A program made the translations under genes and the position numbers. DNA of 64,000 nucleotides, from contig CACHSA010000001.1 in assembly GCA_902582405.1 (NCBI GenBank), positions 104,500 to 168,499 on the forward strand, read 5' to 3'. How positions within the stretch are numbered: position 1 is the first letter of the stretch; each line of letters starts with the position of its first letter. This DNA comes from an uncultured Bacteroidota bacterium (GTDB taxonomy: Bacteria; Bacteroidota; Bacteroidia; Flavobacteriales; Flavobacteriaceae). Positions 52,801-61,815 of this stretch are shown piece after piece. The notes beneath the pieces are model-generated. The model made no database searches. It was not told where the DNA came from and was given only the letters and a program-made list of their open reading frames with translations.

Positions 52801-53036
52801 CATTCCAAGATGTAATAAATTTTCACAATAAATTAAATGCAGAATTTGTTTATTTACATGAATACGTAAATAGTTTAGACCCTCAGGTTACTTCTGGGGC
52901 TAAGGAGAGATTTAAAGATCTTAATTATAAGTTTAAAATGAATATGGAAACTTTTGAAAAGGACATTTTGGGAAACATTGAGGAATATAATACTGAATAT
53001 AAAAGAATGAAAATCCCTGCAATTATATTGCAATAA
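49896..53036 (+). CDS. secreted Asp-box (BNR/VPS10-like) beta-propeller protein
   Basis: This 1046-residue protein has a signal peptide (about 1-22, ending FNSFSQ). It then has ten or more Asp-box motifs of the form S-x-D-x-G-x-x-W, for example STDAGNTW, TIDGGNTW, SSDEGESW, STDKGENW, STDAGRSW, STDKGNSW, TEDFGKNW and SKNDGETW, spread over about residues 60-700. This predicts one or two large beta-propellers as in sortilin/VPS10 or sialidase-like proteins. The last 300 residues hold a beta domain and a helical, probably coiled-coil segment (about 905-970). No catalytic residues of a known glycosidase are evident. A surface binding role is inferred. Confidence 0.88.
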   Translation: MLNNNYTLLILIFIVSFNSFSQRNINKQKISTEKVTYNNLLWRNIGPFRGGRSVASCGLIKKENIFYMGSTGGGVWKSEDYGINWKNISDGFFKTGTVGAISVSEADENIVVVGMGEHAARGVMTSMGNGVYISTDAGNTWDHKGLENTYHISDVIIHPEDPKIIFVSAQGSQYGPSKDRGVFKTIDGGNTWKKVLYINQNVGASSISIDMTNPRIIYASMWEHSRTPWQIRSGGKNSGIYKSSDEGESWVKIKNGLPKEFGKSGISVSRANPNLVYIILEAEGEKSGLYKSTDKGENWKLINNERINITRSWYYMEVFADPQDENTVYVLNAPVMKSIDGGKSFKKVETPHGDNHHLWINPNNNNIMINSNDGGANISTDAGRSWSSQKNQPTSQFYRVIADSQTPYHVYGGQQDNSAIGIKNRTYGRGISWKDWYSVAGCESAFLAFNDDNPKIVYGGCYQGIIERWDRETGVSKQIKEYPELSLGNVPKNFKYRFNWNAPILSAPQNSNIIYHAGNVVFKSTDKGNSWEVISGDLTRNEKNKHGKGGAPFTNEAAGGENYNTIISLAISKRNGDVIWAGSDDGLVHLTRNGGKDWVNITPRGLKPGIINSIDLSDFKEGKAYITVMRYKFMDMNPYIYKTEDFGKNWKLISNGIDGENNFVRVVRADKKINGLLYAGTETGFFISKNDGETWENLQLNFPVVPINDLFIRNNDLIAATAGRSFWILDNLSPLQELNIPKEPKIITESKVKRFIGGYIENSTKKNLGQNPLPGIKIDYFIPKGIDTLDVKISILKNDIVIRTFENKKDTIKFKTWQGGPSEKKYLKPKYGFNRFNWDFRREPFSGIDKVFVYGSYKSGLVSPGDYKIKMNIGDKEYQNSFFIEPDPNFNFKPSEYLEQEELLLSIEKNIRDLNMTVTKARKIKVQLENDIEKLEKKEGMSGLIEMAKKITFKIDQWEKKLIQPKQKTFQDVINFHNKLNAEFVYLHEYVNSLDPQVTSGAKERFKDLNYKFKMNMETFEKDILGNIEEYNTEYKRMKIPAIILQ

Positions 53037-53046
53037 ATAAAAATTT

Positions 53047-55266
53047 TTAATTCCCTGGATTTTTTATAATATATTCAAGAACGGAAACTAATTCAGAGGG
53101 ACTATCAACAAAATAATTGGCTTTAGTTTTTTTTCTTCCAATTTTAATACTAAATGCCTCACTAGATAAATTTGCAAACATACTCTCATCAGTTATATCG
53201 TCACCTGCACTTAATATAAAATCGTATTTTTTTTCCGACAATATGTCAATTACTGACTTACCTTTATTAATTGTTCCTCTAGATACTTCAATCCCCTTGA
53301 CTATATCCAAAATTTGAAGTTCATCGGAAGCAAGACTATTTAAAACGGTTTTAAACTCAACAACCCTTTCCGATGCAAGTTCAGGATCTGTTTTTCTATA
53401 ATGCCAAACCAAACTTGTTTTCTTTTTTTCAATAAATGTGCCTGGGGTTCTATCTGTGAAGGTTTCAAAAATTGGAAGTAAATCGGTCATCCAATCCTGA
53501 TTTTCTATAAAATTTGGTTCAAGCCAAGTCTTGTTTACAGGTTTTTTGAAATAGCCGTGTTCAGCAACTAAGTTAATACTTAAATCATCAAAATGCTTTG
53601 ATAAAAATTTTTGATCACGGCCACTAATTATGTAAACATCTGTATTTTCTTTTTTACAAATATCATTAATTAAATTTTTGAGTTTTTGTGATGGGATAGC
53701 GAGCTTTGGTTTGTCATTGAAATCAATTAGCGTACCATCATAATCTAATATAATTAATCTCTTCTTAGAATAGACAAAATGTGATTTGATTTTTTTTAGC
53801 ACATTCTCATCAATTATAGTTGCAGAAGATTTAATTTTATTTTTTGACTGTAGATTAAGCCCTTTCATAAATTCTTTGGCCCAATGCTCTACATTATATC
53901 GCTTTAGTCTTTTTCGCATTTTTCTATTTCTTTCAACCTGTTCAACTTTGGTCATGTTTACAGCTTGATATAGTGCTTCCGCCATGTTATTTAAATCAAA
54001 TGGGTTTACTAATAAGGCTTGGAAAAGTTCTTTGGAAGCTCCGGCCATTTCACTTAAAATTAGAACACCATCTTTTTCAACTCTTGTAGAAATAAATTCC
54101 TTTGCAACAAGATTCATCCCATCTCTTACTGGCGTAATCATAGCAATATCTGAGGTAGTATAAAGATCGACAAGGTCTTCAAAATCCATATTCCGATAAT
54201 AATACCATATCGGTGTCCAATTCACTGTTGCAAATTCTCCGTTTACTCTTCCAACAATTTCATCAGTTTCTCTTTTAAGTTTTTTATAATCCGAAACAGC
54301 AGCTCTAGAAGGTACAGTTAACATTACAAGTCTAACTTTTTCCAAATACTGAGGATACTTTTTTAGAAAAATTTCAAATGCTTTTATTCTATTTACAACG
54401 CCCTTGGTGTAATCAAGACGGTCTATTGACAAAATGAGCTTTCCTCCAGATGAAGTCTTCTTGTGATAATCTAGTTGCTTTTTTAATTCAGATTTCTTTG
54501 ATTTTTTTTCAACTAAACGTTTTTTAGCAGCTGAGTTAAATTTTTTGTAATCTATCCCCATTGAAAAGGTATCAACAACAACTTCTCGACTCCCCATTTC
54601 AATTCTATTAAACTTGACATCATATTTTAAAATTCTCTTTACAGAGCTTAAAAAATGACGTTCATAATCATAGGTGTGGAATCCAATTTGATCTGCCCCT
54701 AAAATACCTTGAAGTAGTTCTTCTCTCCAAGGGAAAATTCTAAAAATTTCGAATGATGGGAAAGGGATATGCAGGAAAAAACCAATTGTTACATTTGGAT
54801 TTACATCTCTAATCATTTTAGGGCAAAGTAAAAGTTGATAATCGTGGACCCATACAATATCGCCGTCTTGAACATTTTTAACTACTGCCTCTGAAAATTT
54901 TTTATTCACCTCAACGTATGATTCCCATTGATTAATGTTGAAAACAGAGTATTCTATAAAATAATGAAAGAGAGGCCATAAGGCTTTATTTGACAAACCA
55001 TAATAAAATTCATCTATTTCTTTTTTTTCTAAATTGACAGAATAATAGTTGTTTTTATCCAAATATTGTCGAATAGATACCCAGGATTTTTTATCAATTT
55101 CATCCAAACTAATACCTGGCCAACCAATCCATAAAAAATCCTTTTTTTTACGAATTGAGTTCATTCCAGTTGCTAATCCACCTGAAGATGAAGTATATTT
55201 GTAATTATTTTCTACTTTAGATATCTGAACAGGAAGTCTATTAGAAACGATAATAGTTTTACCCAT
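53047..55266 (-). CDS. bifunctional trehalose-6-phosphate synthase / trehalose phosphatase
   Basis: This 739-residue fusion combines two enzymes. Residues about 1-470 form a GT20 OtsA-type synthase: VSNRLPVQ, SSGGLATGMNSI, WVHDYQLLLCPKMIRD, GFFLHIPFPSFEIFR, DRLDYTKG, and VTPVRDGMNLVAKEF (here read as ITPVRDGMNLVAKEF). Residues about 495-739 form an OtsB HAD phosphatase with DYDGTLIDF and SAGDDITDESMF. Together they make trehalose from UDP-glucose and glucose-6-phosphate. Both active sites look intact. The gene is divergent from GH15, with 45 bases between starts, so synthesis and turnover may share regulation. Confidence 0.96.
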   Translation of the reverse strand: MGKTIIVSNRLPVQISKVENNYKYTSSSGGLATGMNSIRKKKDFLWIGWPGISLDEIDKKSWVSIRQYLDKNNYYSVNLEKKEIDEFYYGLSNKALWPLFHYFIEYSVFNINQWESYVEVNKKFSEAVVKNVQDGDIVWVHDYQLLLCPKMIRDVNPNVTIGFFLHIPFPSFEIFRIFPWREELLQGILGADQIGFHTYDYERHFLSSVKRILKYDVKFNRIEMGSREVVVDTFSMGIDYKKFNSAAKKRLVEKKSKKSELKKQLDYHKKTSSGGKLILSIDRLDYTKGVVNRIKAFEIFLKKYPQYLEKVRLVMLTVPSRAAVSDYKKLKRETDEIVGRVNGEFATVNWTPIWYYYRNMDFEDLVDLYTTSDIAMITPVRDGMNLVAKEFISTRVEKDGVLILSEMAGASKELFQALLVNPFDLNNMAEALYQAVNMTKVEQVERNRKMRKRLKRYNVEHWAKEFMKGLNLQSKNKIKSSATIIDENVLKKIKSHFVYSKKRLIILDYDGTLIDFNDKPKLAIPSQKLKNLINDICKKENTDVYIISGRDQKFLSKHFDDLSINLVAEHGYFKKPVNKTWLEPNFIENQDWMTDLLPIFETFTDRTPGTFIEKKKTSLVWHYRKTDPELASERVVEFKTVLNSLASDELQILDIVKGIEVSRGTINKGKSVIDILSEKKYDFILSAGDDITDESMFANLSSEAFSIKIGRKKTKANYFVDSPSELVSVLEYIIKNPGN

Positions 55267-55311
55267 AAATTACTATTGTAATTCTAAAATTATGTAATTA
55301 AAAATTCATAG

Positions 55312-57078
55312 ATGAAATCTAATACACTAAATTTCGGTATAATTGGGAATTGTCAATCTTCAGCATTAATAAATGAGAATTCTTCAATAGAGTGGTGTTG
55401 TTTACCACAATTTGATTCAGCTTCAGTGTTCGCTAAAATTCTAGATGAACAAAAAGGAGGTAGTTTTAAGATTGAATGTGATGAAACTTATAACACTGCT
55501 CAAAATTATATTGAAAATACTTCTATTCTAGTTACTAAATTTGAGAATGAAGAAAACTCGTTTGAAGTAATTGACTTCATGCCAAGATATCAAAAAGAGA
55601 ATGGGTCTTTTTATTCACCTCCAGAAATAATAAGATTTGTAAAGCTCTTAAAAGGTAAACCTAAATTTAAAATTTTGTACGATCCAAAACTTGAGTATGC
55701 TTTAGGAAATACCAATACATACATTAAAGATGAATTTATTGTGAGTGTTGTCGATGAACAAAGATATGGAACCTTATATCTATACACTGACTTAAATAAA
55801 AAGGATATAATAAATGGCCGTGATATTGAAATTGAAAAAGATTGTTTTTTATCTGTATCGTACAATGAAAAGATTGAGTCAGTTACTTTAAACCAGATAT
55901 TCTTAGACTTTGAAAAAACAAAGATATATTGGATGAATTGGTGTCACAAGACCCCTAAATTTAAAAATTATAATTCTGAAATTTTAAGAAGTGCTATGAC
56001 CTTAAAGCTTCTGACTTTTGAAAAAACAGGTGCAGTTCTGGCGGCTGCTACAACTTCGCTGCCTGAGACAATTGGAGAGGTTAGAAATTGGGATTACAGA
56101 TTTTGCTGGATCAGAGATGCTTCTATGGTAATTAAAATTATAACTAAGCTAGGTCACAAAAAAATCGTAAAAAATTTTATAGACTTTATAGTTAATTTGA
56201 TTCCAGATAAGAACGAAAAACTGCAAATAATGTATGGAATTAGTGGAGAAAAAAATCTTACTGAAAAGATTTTAGACCATTTTGTTGGTTATCAAAATTC
56301 CAAACCTGTAAGGATTGGAAATGCAGCTTACTCACAAAAACAAAATGATATTTATGGAATTTTAATGGATGCCATACACTTTCAAATTGATAAATATAGG
56401 GAGGATAACGATAAGCATGAAGAGCTATGGTCAATTGTAAAATTGATAATTTGGGTTGTGGAAAAAAACTGGAAACTTCCTGATAGAGGCATATGGGAGT
56501 TCAGAAATGAAAATAAACACTTTACATTTTCAAAACTCTTGTGTTGGGTTGCAGTGGACAGGGCAATTAAAATTGCTAAAATCTTTAAAAGAAAAAAATC
56601 TGCTGAAAAATGGGATATGTTAAGAAAAAAAATAAAAACGGATATTCTTGAAAATGGATGGAACAAAAAGAAAAAAGCCTTTACTCAATTCTACGGAAGT
56701 AATGACCTTGATGCATCAGTACTACTAATGGAACAATACGAATTTATTGATGCAATGGACCCAAAGTATATAAGTACGGTAAAAGCAATTGAAAAGGAAC
56801 TTTCATTTAAAGGTCTTCTTTTCAGGTATAAAAATATTGATGATTTTGGGAAGCCCAGCTCCTCATTCACAGTTTGTTCATTTTGGTTTGCTAACAGTCT
56901 GTTTAAAATAGGTGAAAAAGAAAAATCTAAAAAATACTTTAATGAGCTTCTATCCTACAGTAATCATTTGGGGCTATTTAGCGAAGATTTAGATTTTAAA
57001 TCAAAGAGATTATTAGGGAATTTTCCTCAGGCATATTCTCATTTAGCCTTAATTGAAACTGCAATGAATTTTAATTAA
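55312..57078 (+). CDS. glycoside hydrolase family 15 protein (glucoamylase/trehalase-like)
   Basis: This 588-residue protein has the bacterial GH15 plan. An N-terminal beta-sandwich (about 1-215) begins GIIGNCQSSALINENSSIEWCCLPQFDSAS. An (alpha/alpha)6 barrel follows, with the substrate motif RNWDYRFCWIRDASM near 260 and the catalytic Glu regions DRGIWEFR and SEDLDFKSKRLLGNFPQAYSH. It lacks a signal peptide, so it is cytoplasmic. Beside otsA-otsB it may act as a trehalase or a glucoamylase on internal glucans; sequence alone does not decide. The GH13 gene follows by 32 bases. Confidence 0.92.
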   Translation: MKSNTLNFGIIGNCQSSALINENSSIEWCCLPQFDSASVFAKILDEQKGGSFKIECDETYNTAQNYIENTSILVTKFENEENSFEVIDFMPRYQKENGSFYSPPEIIRFVKLLKGKPKFKILYDPKLEYALGNTNTYIKDEFIVSVVDEQRYGTLYLYTDLNKKDIINGRDIEIEKDCFLSVSYNEKIESVTLNQIFLDFEKTKIYWMNWCHKTPKFKNYNSEILRSAMTLKLLTFEKTGAVLAAATTSLPETIGEVRNWDYRFCWIRDASMVIKIITKLGHKKIVKNFIDFIVNLIPDKNEKLQIMYGISGEKNLTEKILDHFVGYQNSKPVRIGNAAYSQKQNDIYGILMDAIHFQIDKYREDNDKHEELWSIVKLIIWVVEKNWKLPDRGIWEFRNENKHFTFSKLLCWVAVDRAIKIAKIFKRKKSAEKWDMLRKKIKTDILENGWNKKKKAFTQFYGSNDLDASVLLMEQYEFIDAMDPKYISTVKAIEKELSFKGLLFRYKNIDDFGKPSSSFTVCSFWFANSLFKIGEKEKSKKYFNELLSYSNHLGLFSEDLDFKSKRLLGNFPQAYSHLALIETAMNFN

Positions 57079-57110
57079 AATTTGTTTATTTATATTTAAG
57101 ATTTTAAAAA

Positions 57111-58490
57111 ATGAAAAAAAAAACAATTATAGTCTTTTGTTTATCTTTATTTTTTTGTCAAAAATCAGGTAATCTAAAAATTGTTAAAAGACTCGATCCC
57201 ATAAAAACTTCTGATTTGGCAAAAGGGGTTCTTTACGAAGTAAATATTCGACAATTTACAAGAGAAGGTACTTTTAACGCTCTTGCCAAAGAACTTCCGA
57301 AAATAAAAGATCTTGGAGTAAATATTTTATGGTTAATGCCAACCTATCCAATCTCAACAACAAAAAGTAAAGGACCTTTAGGAAGTTATTATGCGGTTTC
57401 AGATTACAAAGGTGTCAATCCAGAATATGGAACATTGAAAGATTTAAAATATCTGGTAAATAGAGCTCATCAACTTGGAATGTTTGTCATTTTTGATTGG
57501 GTGCCAGGACATACAGGTTGGGATCACATGTGGATTGAAAAGCATCCAGAATTTTATTTAAAAAACGCTTCAGGGGAAATTATAGACCCAATTGACCCCC
57601 GAACCGGTGAATCATTTGGTTGGACTGATGTTGCAGATCTTAACTACGATAATGTTTCTATGCGTCAGGCAATGAAAGATGCCATGTTATACTGGATTAA
57701 TGAAGTTGATATAGATGGTTACCGTATTGACCAGGCTTATGCTGTACCAATGGATTTCTACGAAGAAGTCCTCCCAGAAATGAAAAAATTGAAACCAGTT
57801 TTTATTCTCGGAGAAACAGATGCCAATCACCCTGGAGGAATGAAGCATTTAAAAAATTTTAATGCTTCCTATGATTTTCCTGGACATCATTTGACAAAAG
57901 ATATTGCTAAAGGACACAAAACAGTTGTTGATTACAGGAAACATCGTAAAAATTTTATTTTACAGCATGAATCTGAGCATTTATTACTCAATTTTGTTAG
58001 TTCGCATGACGAGAATGCATGGGAAGGCACTGTAGATGAATTGTATGGAGAAGCTGCCCATGCAATGATGGCATTAAACTATATTTCCCCTGGGCTTCCT
58101 TTTTTATATAGTGGTGTGGAATATGATTTAAATAAACGTTTACTTTTCTTCGAAAAAGACAGTTTTCCAAAAGTAAAAGGGGAAACTTATAATTTGCTAA
58201 AAAAACTAGGTGAACTTAAAAATACACGTCCTGCTTTACATTCGGGAAGAGAAGCGGGCAAATATACTTCAATAAAAACATCTTTATTAGATAAAGTTCT
58301 TGCTTTCGAAAGATCTAAAGAGGGTGACACGATAGTTTTTATAGGTAATATGTCAGGAGAACATATAGGTTTTAGATCACCATATAACAGCAAATTTAAA
58401 AGATATGAGGACGATAAATTAAAAATATTGTCTTCCTCTTATGAATATCGAATGAAGCCATGGGAATTTTGGATTTTAAAAAACAACTAG
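57111..58490 (+). CDS. GH13 alpha-amylase-family lipoprotein
   Basis: This 459-residue protein has a short leader ending in lipobox-like LFFCQK (Cys16). The GH13 barrel has region I DWVPGHTGWD, region II GYRIDQAYAV with the nucleophile Asp, region III LGETD with the acid/base Glu, and region IV VSSHDEN with the transition-state Asp. Region I has a Pro-Gly instead of the usual Val-x-N-H, a variant seen in some bacterial amylases. It should hydrolyse alpha-glucans outside the cytoplasm, feeding sugars to the cell. It is encoded with GH15 in one probable operon. Confidence 0.9.
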   Translation: MKKKTIIVFCLSLFFCQKSGNLKIVKRLDPIKTSDLAKGVLYEVNIRQFTREGTFNALAKELPKIKDLGVNILWLMPTYPISTTKSKGPLGSYYAVSDYKGVNPEYGTLKDLKYLVNRAHQLGMFVIFDWVPGHTGWDHMWIEKHPEFYLKNASGEIIDPIDPRTGESFGWTDVADLNYDNVSMRQAMKDAMLYWINEVDIDGYRIDQAYAVPMDFYEEVLPEMKKLKPVFILGETDANHPGGMKHLKNFNASYDFPGHHLTKDIAKGHKTVVDYRKHRKNFILQHESEHLLLNFVSSHDENAWEGTVDELYGEAAHAMMALNYISPGLPFLYSGVEYDLNKRLLFFEKDSFPKVKGETYNLLKKLGELKNTRPALHSGREAGKYTSIKTSLLDKVLAFERSKEGDTIVFIGNMSGEHIGFRSPYNSKFKRYEDDKLKILSSSYEYRMKPWEFWILKNN

Positions 58491-58502
58491 GTATATTAAA
58501 TT

Positions 58503-58530
58503 TTAAATTTTTAACGTGTTAAAATTTTAA
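58503..58530. terminator. inverted repeat between convergent genes, possible bidirectional terminator
   Basis: A 13-bp imperfect stem (one mismatch) with left arm TTAAATTTTTAAC, two-base centre GT and right arm GTTAAAATTTTAA lies just after the GH13 stop and over the stop of the convergent gene. The stem is AT-rich, so terminator strength is uncertain. Confidence 0.35.
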
Positions 58531-59131
58531 TTTGAACTAACGGGATTCTATTCAATTTCTTTTCAATACGTTTTTTTCTTCTTTCTAATTTATGAATGTA
58601 ATGATCAATTTGAAATGTTGATTCAGGGTTAAATTTATTTTTCTTCTGATTTATATTTGAATTTATAATTAGTATATCTTTTTTTAATTCTTTACTCTTT
58701 AAAATTCCATTTCTACTACTGTCAATATAAACAGCCTTAACTCTTTTAACAAAACTATTTATCCTTTCTTTGTTAGGCATCTCCACATCGCTATACCCAT
58801 GATATGTTTTAAATAAATTTCTGTTTGTAAGTTTCGATGAATTAATAATTATTTCAGTTGGCCCCTTATGTATGAAACTAAAATTTTTATTTGAAATAAA
58901 TTCCTGAAAATTTACTTCCATTTTAAAATTTGGATCGTAGAATCTAGAGCTCAAAATTTCATTTATTAGGGTATTTCTTTGCCTAGCTGTATACTCCTTT
59001 CCAAATAAAAAAACAGTAGGTAATTTAATATCGCTCACAAGCACATTCTTAAGTTTAATTTTAGATCCTTCTTGTCCTTTCAAATCAGAACAAAGAATTA
59101 TGAGTAGAAAAAAACGTATTATTAATTTCAT
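58511..59131 (-). CDS. secreted protein of unknown function
   Basis: This 206-residue protein has a signal peptide (MKLIIRFFLLIILCSDLKGQ). I do not recognise the family. The mature part begins GSKIKLKNVLVSD and contains charged, strand-like segments with a Lys/Arg-rich C-terminus (KLERRKKRIEKKLNRI near 182-197). A motif TYHGYSDVEMPNKERINSFVKRVKAVYIDSS spans the middle. It might be a small periplasmic or surface protein. It is located between the GH13 and acetoacetyl-CoA ligase genes, 25 bases downstream of the latter on the same strand, but the spacing alone does not imply a shared role. Confidence 0.7.
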   Translation of the reverse strand: MKLIIRFFLLIILCSDLKGQEGSKIKLKNVLVSDIKLPTVFLFGKEYTARQRNTLINEILSSRFYDPNFKMEVNFQEFISNKNFSFIHKGPTEIIINSSKLTNRNLFKTYHGYSDVEMPNKERINSFVKRVKAVYIDSSRNGILKSKELKKDILIINSNINQKKNKFNPESTFQIDHYIHKLERRKKRIEKKLNRIPLVQIKILTR

Positions 59132-59156
59132 ATTGAAAGTAAAATTACCATATTGT

Positions 59157-61088
59157 CTACAAAAAACTTAATTTTTCTCTGTTTTGGATAAAAAAATCAA
59201 GGCTTTTTGGATTTTTTAGAGACCCATAATTGATGACTTCAGCTGGTGCGTCCCCTGACAATATTTTTTTTACAGGTATTTCTAATTTTTTCCCGCTTAG
59301 TGTATAAGGTACTTCCTTAACTGAAATTATTTTATCTGGAATGTATTGAGGCGAGCACTTAATTTTTAATTGATTATTAATCTTATCAATTAATTTAGAA
59401 TTTAGTTTTTTGCTTGTAACTACAAATAAAAATAATTTTGAATGATCTTTTATATTGGGTAGATCTACTATAATTGAGTCTTCAATTTCATCTAGTGTGT
59501 CAATGATTCTGTATATTTCAGAAGTTCCAATTCTAACTCCTTTCCTATTTAAGGTTGAATCTGAACGTCCAAGAATTTTTATTCCTTTAGTTTCGCTTTT
59601 TTGTATCCAATCACCGTGGGTCCAAACATCCTTAAACTTATTAAAATAACTCTTTTTAAAAATCTTGTTTTGAAAATCACCCCAAAAATATGTTGGCATA
59701 CAGGGCATTGGGTTTGTAATTACTAGCTCCCCAGTTTCATTTTTAATTTTTTCCCCTTTTTCATTCCAACATTCAACTGATGCTCCCAACATTTCACATT
59801 GTAAATAACCTGCATAAACTGGTAAATTAGGATTTCCACCTAAAAATGCAGAACAAACGTCGGTGCCACCACTCAAGGAAATAAGTTGGGTTCTAGGAAG
59901 TTTTTTTTGTAGCCAATAAAATGCTTCTTCTGAAAGTGGTGATCCGGTAGAACCTATTGATTTTAGCTTTGGAAATCTATTCTCATTAATATATTGCAAA
60001 TCTTTTTTCATACTTTCAATAAAAAAAGATGCGCCGTGTCCAAAATGAACAATAGATTTTTCTGAAGCAAAACGCCACTGAATCTCAAGATTAGGATAAC
60101 TTGGAGATCCATCATATATACAAAGCACTCCCCCGCAAAGTAAAGCTCCTAACGCATAATTCCACATCATCCAACCTGTTGTGGTATGCCAAAAAAAACG
60201 ATCACCTTGTTTTAAGTTTTGATGAAGTGCAATAGCTTTATAATGCTCCATGAGCATTCCTCCTGTTCGATGAGTTATTGATTTAGGTCTACCTGTAGTT
60301 CCTGAAGAGTACAAAACCCAGATTGGATGGTCGTATTCCACTTCAACTGAGTCCAAAGAAATTACCCTTTCAGTATTTAAATTCCATGATTCGAAATCTG
60401 TTTCACAATAAAGGATAGTTTTTATTGTTGGAATGGCTTTTTTTATTGATTCAACTCGTTCCGATAGGGAATATTTTTTCCCATTATATGAATATTCTTT
60501 AATTGCAATCAATAAAGTTGGCTTTAGTTGTCCTACTCTAGAGATAACGCTTTCAGTCCCAAAGTCGGGAGAACAACAACTCCATACAGCACCTATTGAG
60601 TTTGTTGCTAAAAATGCTGCAATTGTAATCGGATGATTGGATAGATATCCAACTACACAATCTCCTTTTTTTACTCCTTCATTTAATAATTCATTTTTGA
60701 TTTCACTTGCCTTTAAGAATAATGAATTCCATGTAATACATTTATCTTCCTGCTTTTCATTTCTATAGAGAATTACGTTTTCGTTAGTTTTAAAGTTTCT
60801 TTCAATATGTTTTACATAACTGAGCATTGAATTTCCAAACCATTCAGCTTTATAAAATGGTTTTTTGCTCCTTAAAATATAATTGTATGGTTTAGAAAAT
60901 TTTATTTTAAAAAACAAAGCAATACATTCCCAGAAATCTGACAACTCGTTTACTGACCAATAATGAAAAGCTTTATAATTTTCAAATTTATGACCAGTTT
61001 TATTGGTAACAAATTCTTGAAACGATGATAAATTACTAGACGAAATGTCTACAGATGTAGGGGTCCATATTGGGAGATTAGCATCCAT
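59157..61088 (-). CDS. acetoacetate--CoA ligase
   Basis: This 643-residue adenylate-forming enzyme has the length and motifs of acetoacetyl-CoA synthetase. The N-terminal PIWTPTSVDISSSNLSSFQEFV is typical, as are WSCCSPDFG, the P-loop YSSGTTGRPKS, FWHTTTGWMMWNYALGALL, LSGGTDVCSAF, THGDW and the C-terminal Lys in TLSGKKLEIPVKKIL. It activates acetoacetate to acetoacetyl-CoA for ketone-body or leucine-breakdown use. Nothing unusual in length or active site. Confidence 0.92.
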   Translation of the reverse strand: MDANLPIWTPTSVDISSSNLSSFQEFVTNKTGHKFENYKAFHYWSVNELSDFWECIALFFKIKFSKPYNYILRSKKPFYKAEWFGNSMLSYVKHIERNFKTNENVILYRNEKQEDKCITWNSLFLKASEIKNELLNEGVKKGDCVVGYLSNHPITIAAFLATNSIGAVWSCCSPDFGTESVISRVGQLKPTLLIAIKEYSYNGKKYSLSERVESIKKAIPTIKTILYCETDFESWNLNTERVISLDSVEVEYDHPIWVLYSSGTTGRPKSITHRTGGMLMEHYKAIALHQNLKQGDRFFWHTTTGWMMWNYALGALLCGGVLCIYDGSPSYPNLEIQWRFASEKSIVHFGHGASFFIESMKKDLQYINENRFPKLKSIGSTGSPLSEEAFYWLQKKLPRTQLISLSGGTDVCSAFLGGNPNLPVYAGYLQCEMLGASVECWNEKGEKIKNETGELVITNPMPCMPTYFWGDFQNKIFKKSYFNKFKDVWTHGDWIQKSETKGIKILGRSDSTLNRKGVRIGTSEIYRIIDTLDEIEDSIIVDLPNIKDHSKLFLFVVTSKKLNSKLIDKINNQLKIKCSPQYIPDKIISVKEVPYTLSGKKLEIPVKKILSGDAPAEVINYGSLKNPKSLDFFIQNREKLSFL

Positions 61089-61171
61089 TGCAAGGAATTA
61101 AATTCTTTTACTAATGAAATAAAATTACATCAAAAGTTTCTTTTTATATTTATTATAATATTTATATCAAG

Positions 61172-61714
61172 ATGTCAAAAGTTAAAAGTCTTGTAAATTC
61201 TGTTGAGAATTCGAGAAAAAGTTACATCCAGACAATTGGACAATTATCAAAGGAGGTTACTAACCATAAACCAAATGAATCCTCGTGGAATATAGTTGAA
61301 ATAACTGAACACCTTTATTGGGCTGAATTTTTAGGAGTAGCAGTTATGGCTAAAGTTCTAAATGAAATTTTAGAGGGTATAAGAGGGCTTAAGTATGAAT
61401 CTAAAAATAAAGGGTTGACAATTGAAAAAGTTGTTGAATTAACATGGAACCAAAAGGAACAAGTGCCAGATATTGCAGCTCCAAGGGTAGGTGGATCCAT
61501 ATCATTTTGGATAAATTCGTTAGTTAGTCTAAATTCTATTCTTACTGAATTTACAGACAATCTAACTGATGACATGTTAAGAGTGATGGCTCATGCTCAT
61601 CCCATTTCAGGGGAGTTAGATTTTCAGCAAAGACTTGAGTTTTTAAGATTTCATATCGATAGGCACCATTTACAAGCAAAAAGAAACATCAAAGACTTTA
61701 AACAATTAAATTAA
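61172..61714 (+). CDS. DinB-like (YfiT/DinB superfamily) protein
   Basis: This 180-residue protein is a four-helix-bundle of the DinB type. ESSWNIVEITEHLYWAE (with the first His of the metal triad) and the C-terminal RFHIDRHHLQAKRNIKDF (with paired His) make up the metal site, as in DinB_2 proteins. Some members are thiol-S-transferases acting with bacillithiol or mycothiol; others are uncharacterised. No function can be assigned here. It lies between the acetoacetyl-CoA ligase and the endonuclease/phosphatase-fold gene. Confidence 0.85.
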   Translation: MSKVKSLVNSVENSRKSYIQTIGQLSKEVTNHKPNESSWNIVEITEHLYWAEFLGVAVMAKVLNEILEGIRGLKYESKNKGLTIEKVVELTWNQKEQVPDIAAPRVGGSISFWINSLVSLNSILTEFTDNLTDDMLRVMAHAHPISGELDFQQRLEFLRFHIDRHHLQAKRNIKDFKQLN

Positions 61715-61815
61715 ACTTTATTTATAAACGGATAAAAGGGGTAATATTACAAATATTATTATCATTTTTTTTTATTTTTTCTTCCTGTTCAAATTCTTTC
61801 AAAACCGTCAGCTTA

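Noticed and set aside
53038..53049. Palindrome TAAAAATTTTTA between convergent genes as a terminator
   Set aside because: It has no loop and consists only of A and T, so it is expected by chance in this DNA.
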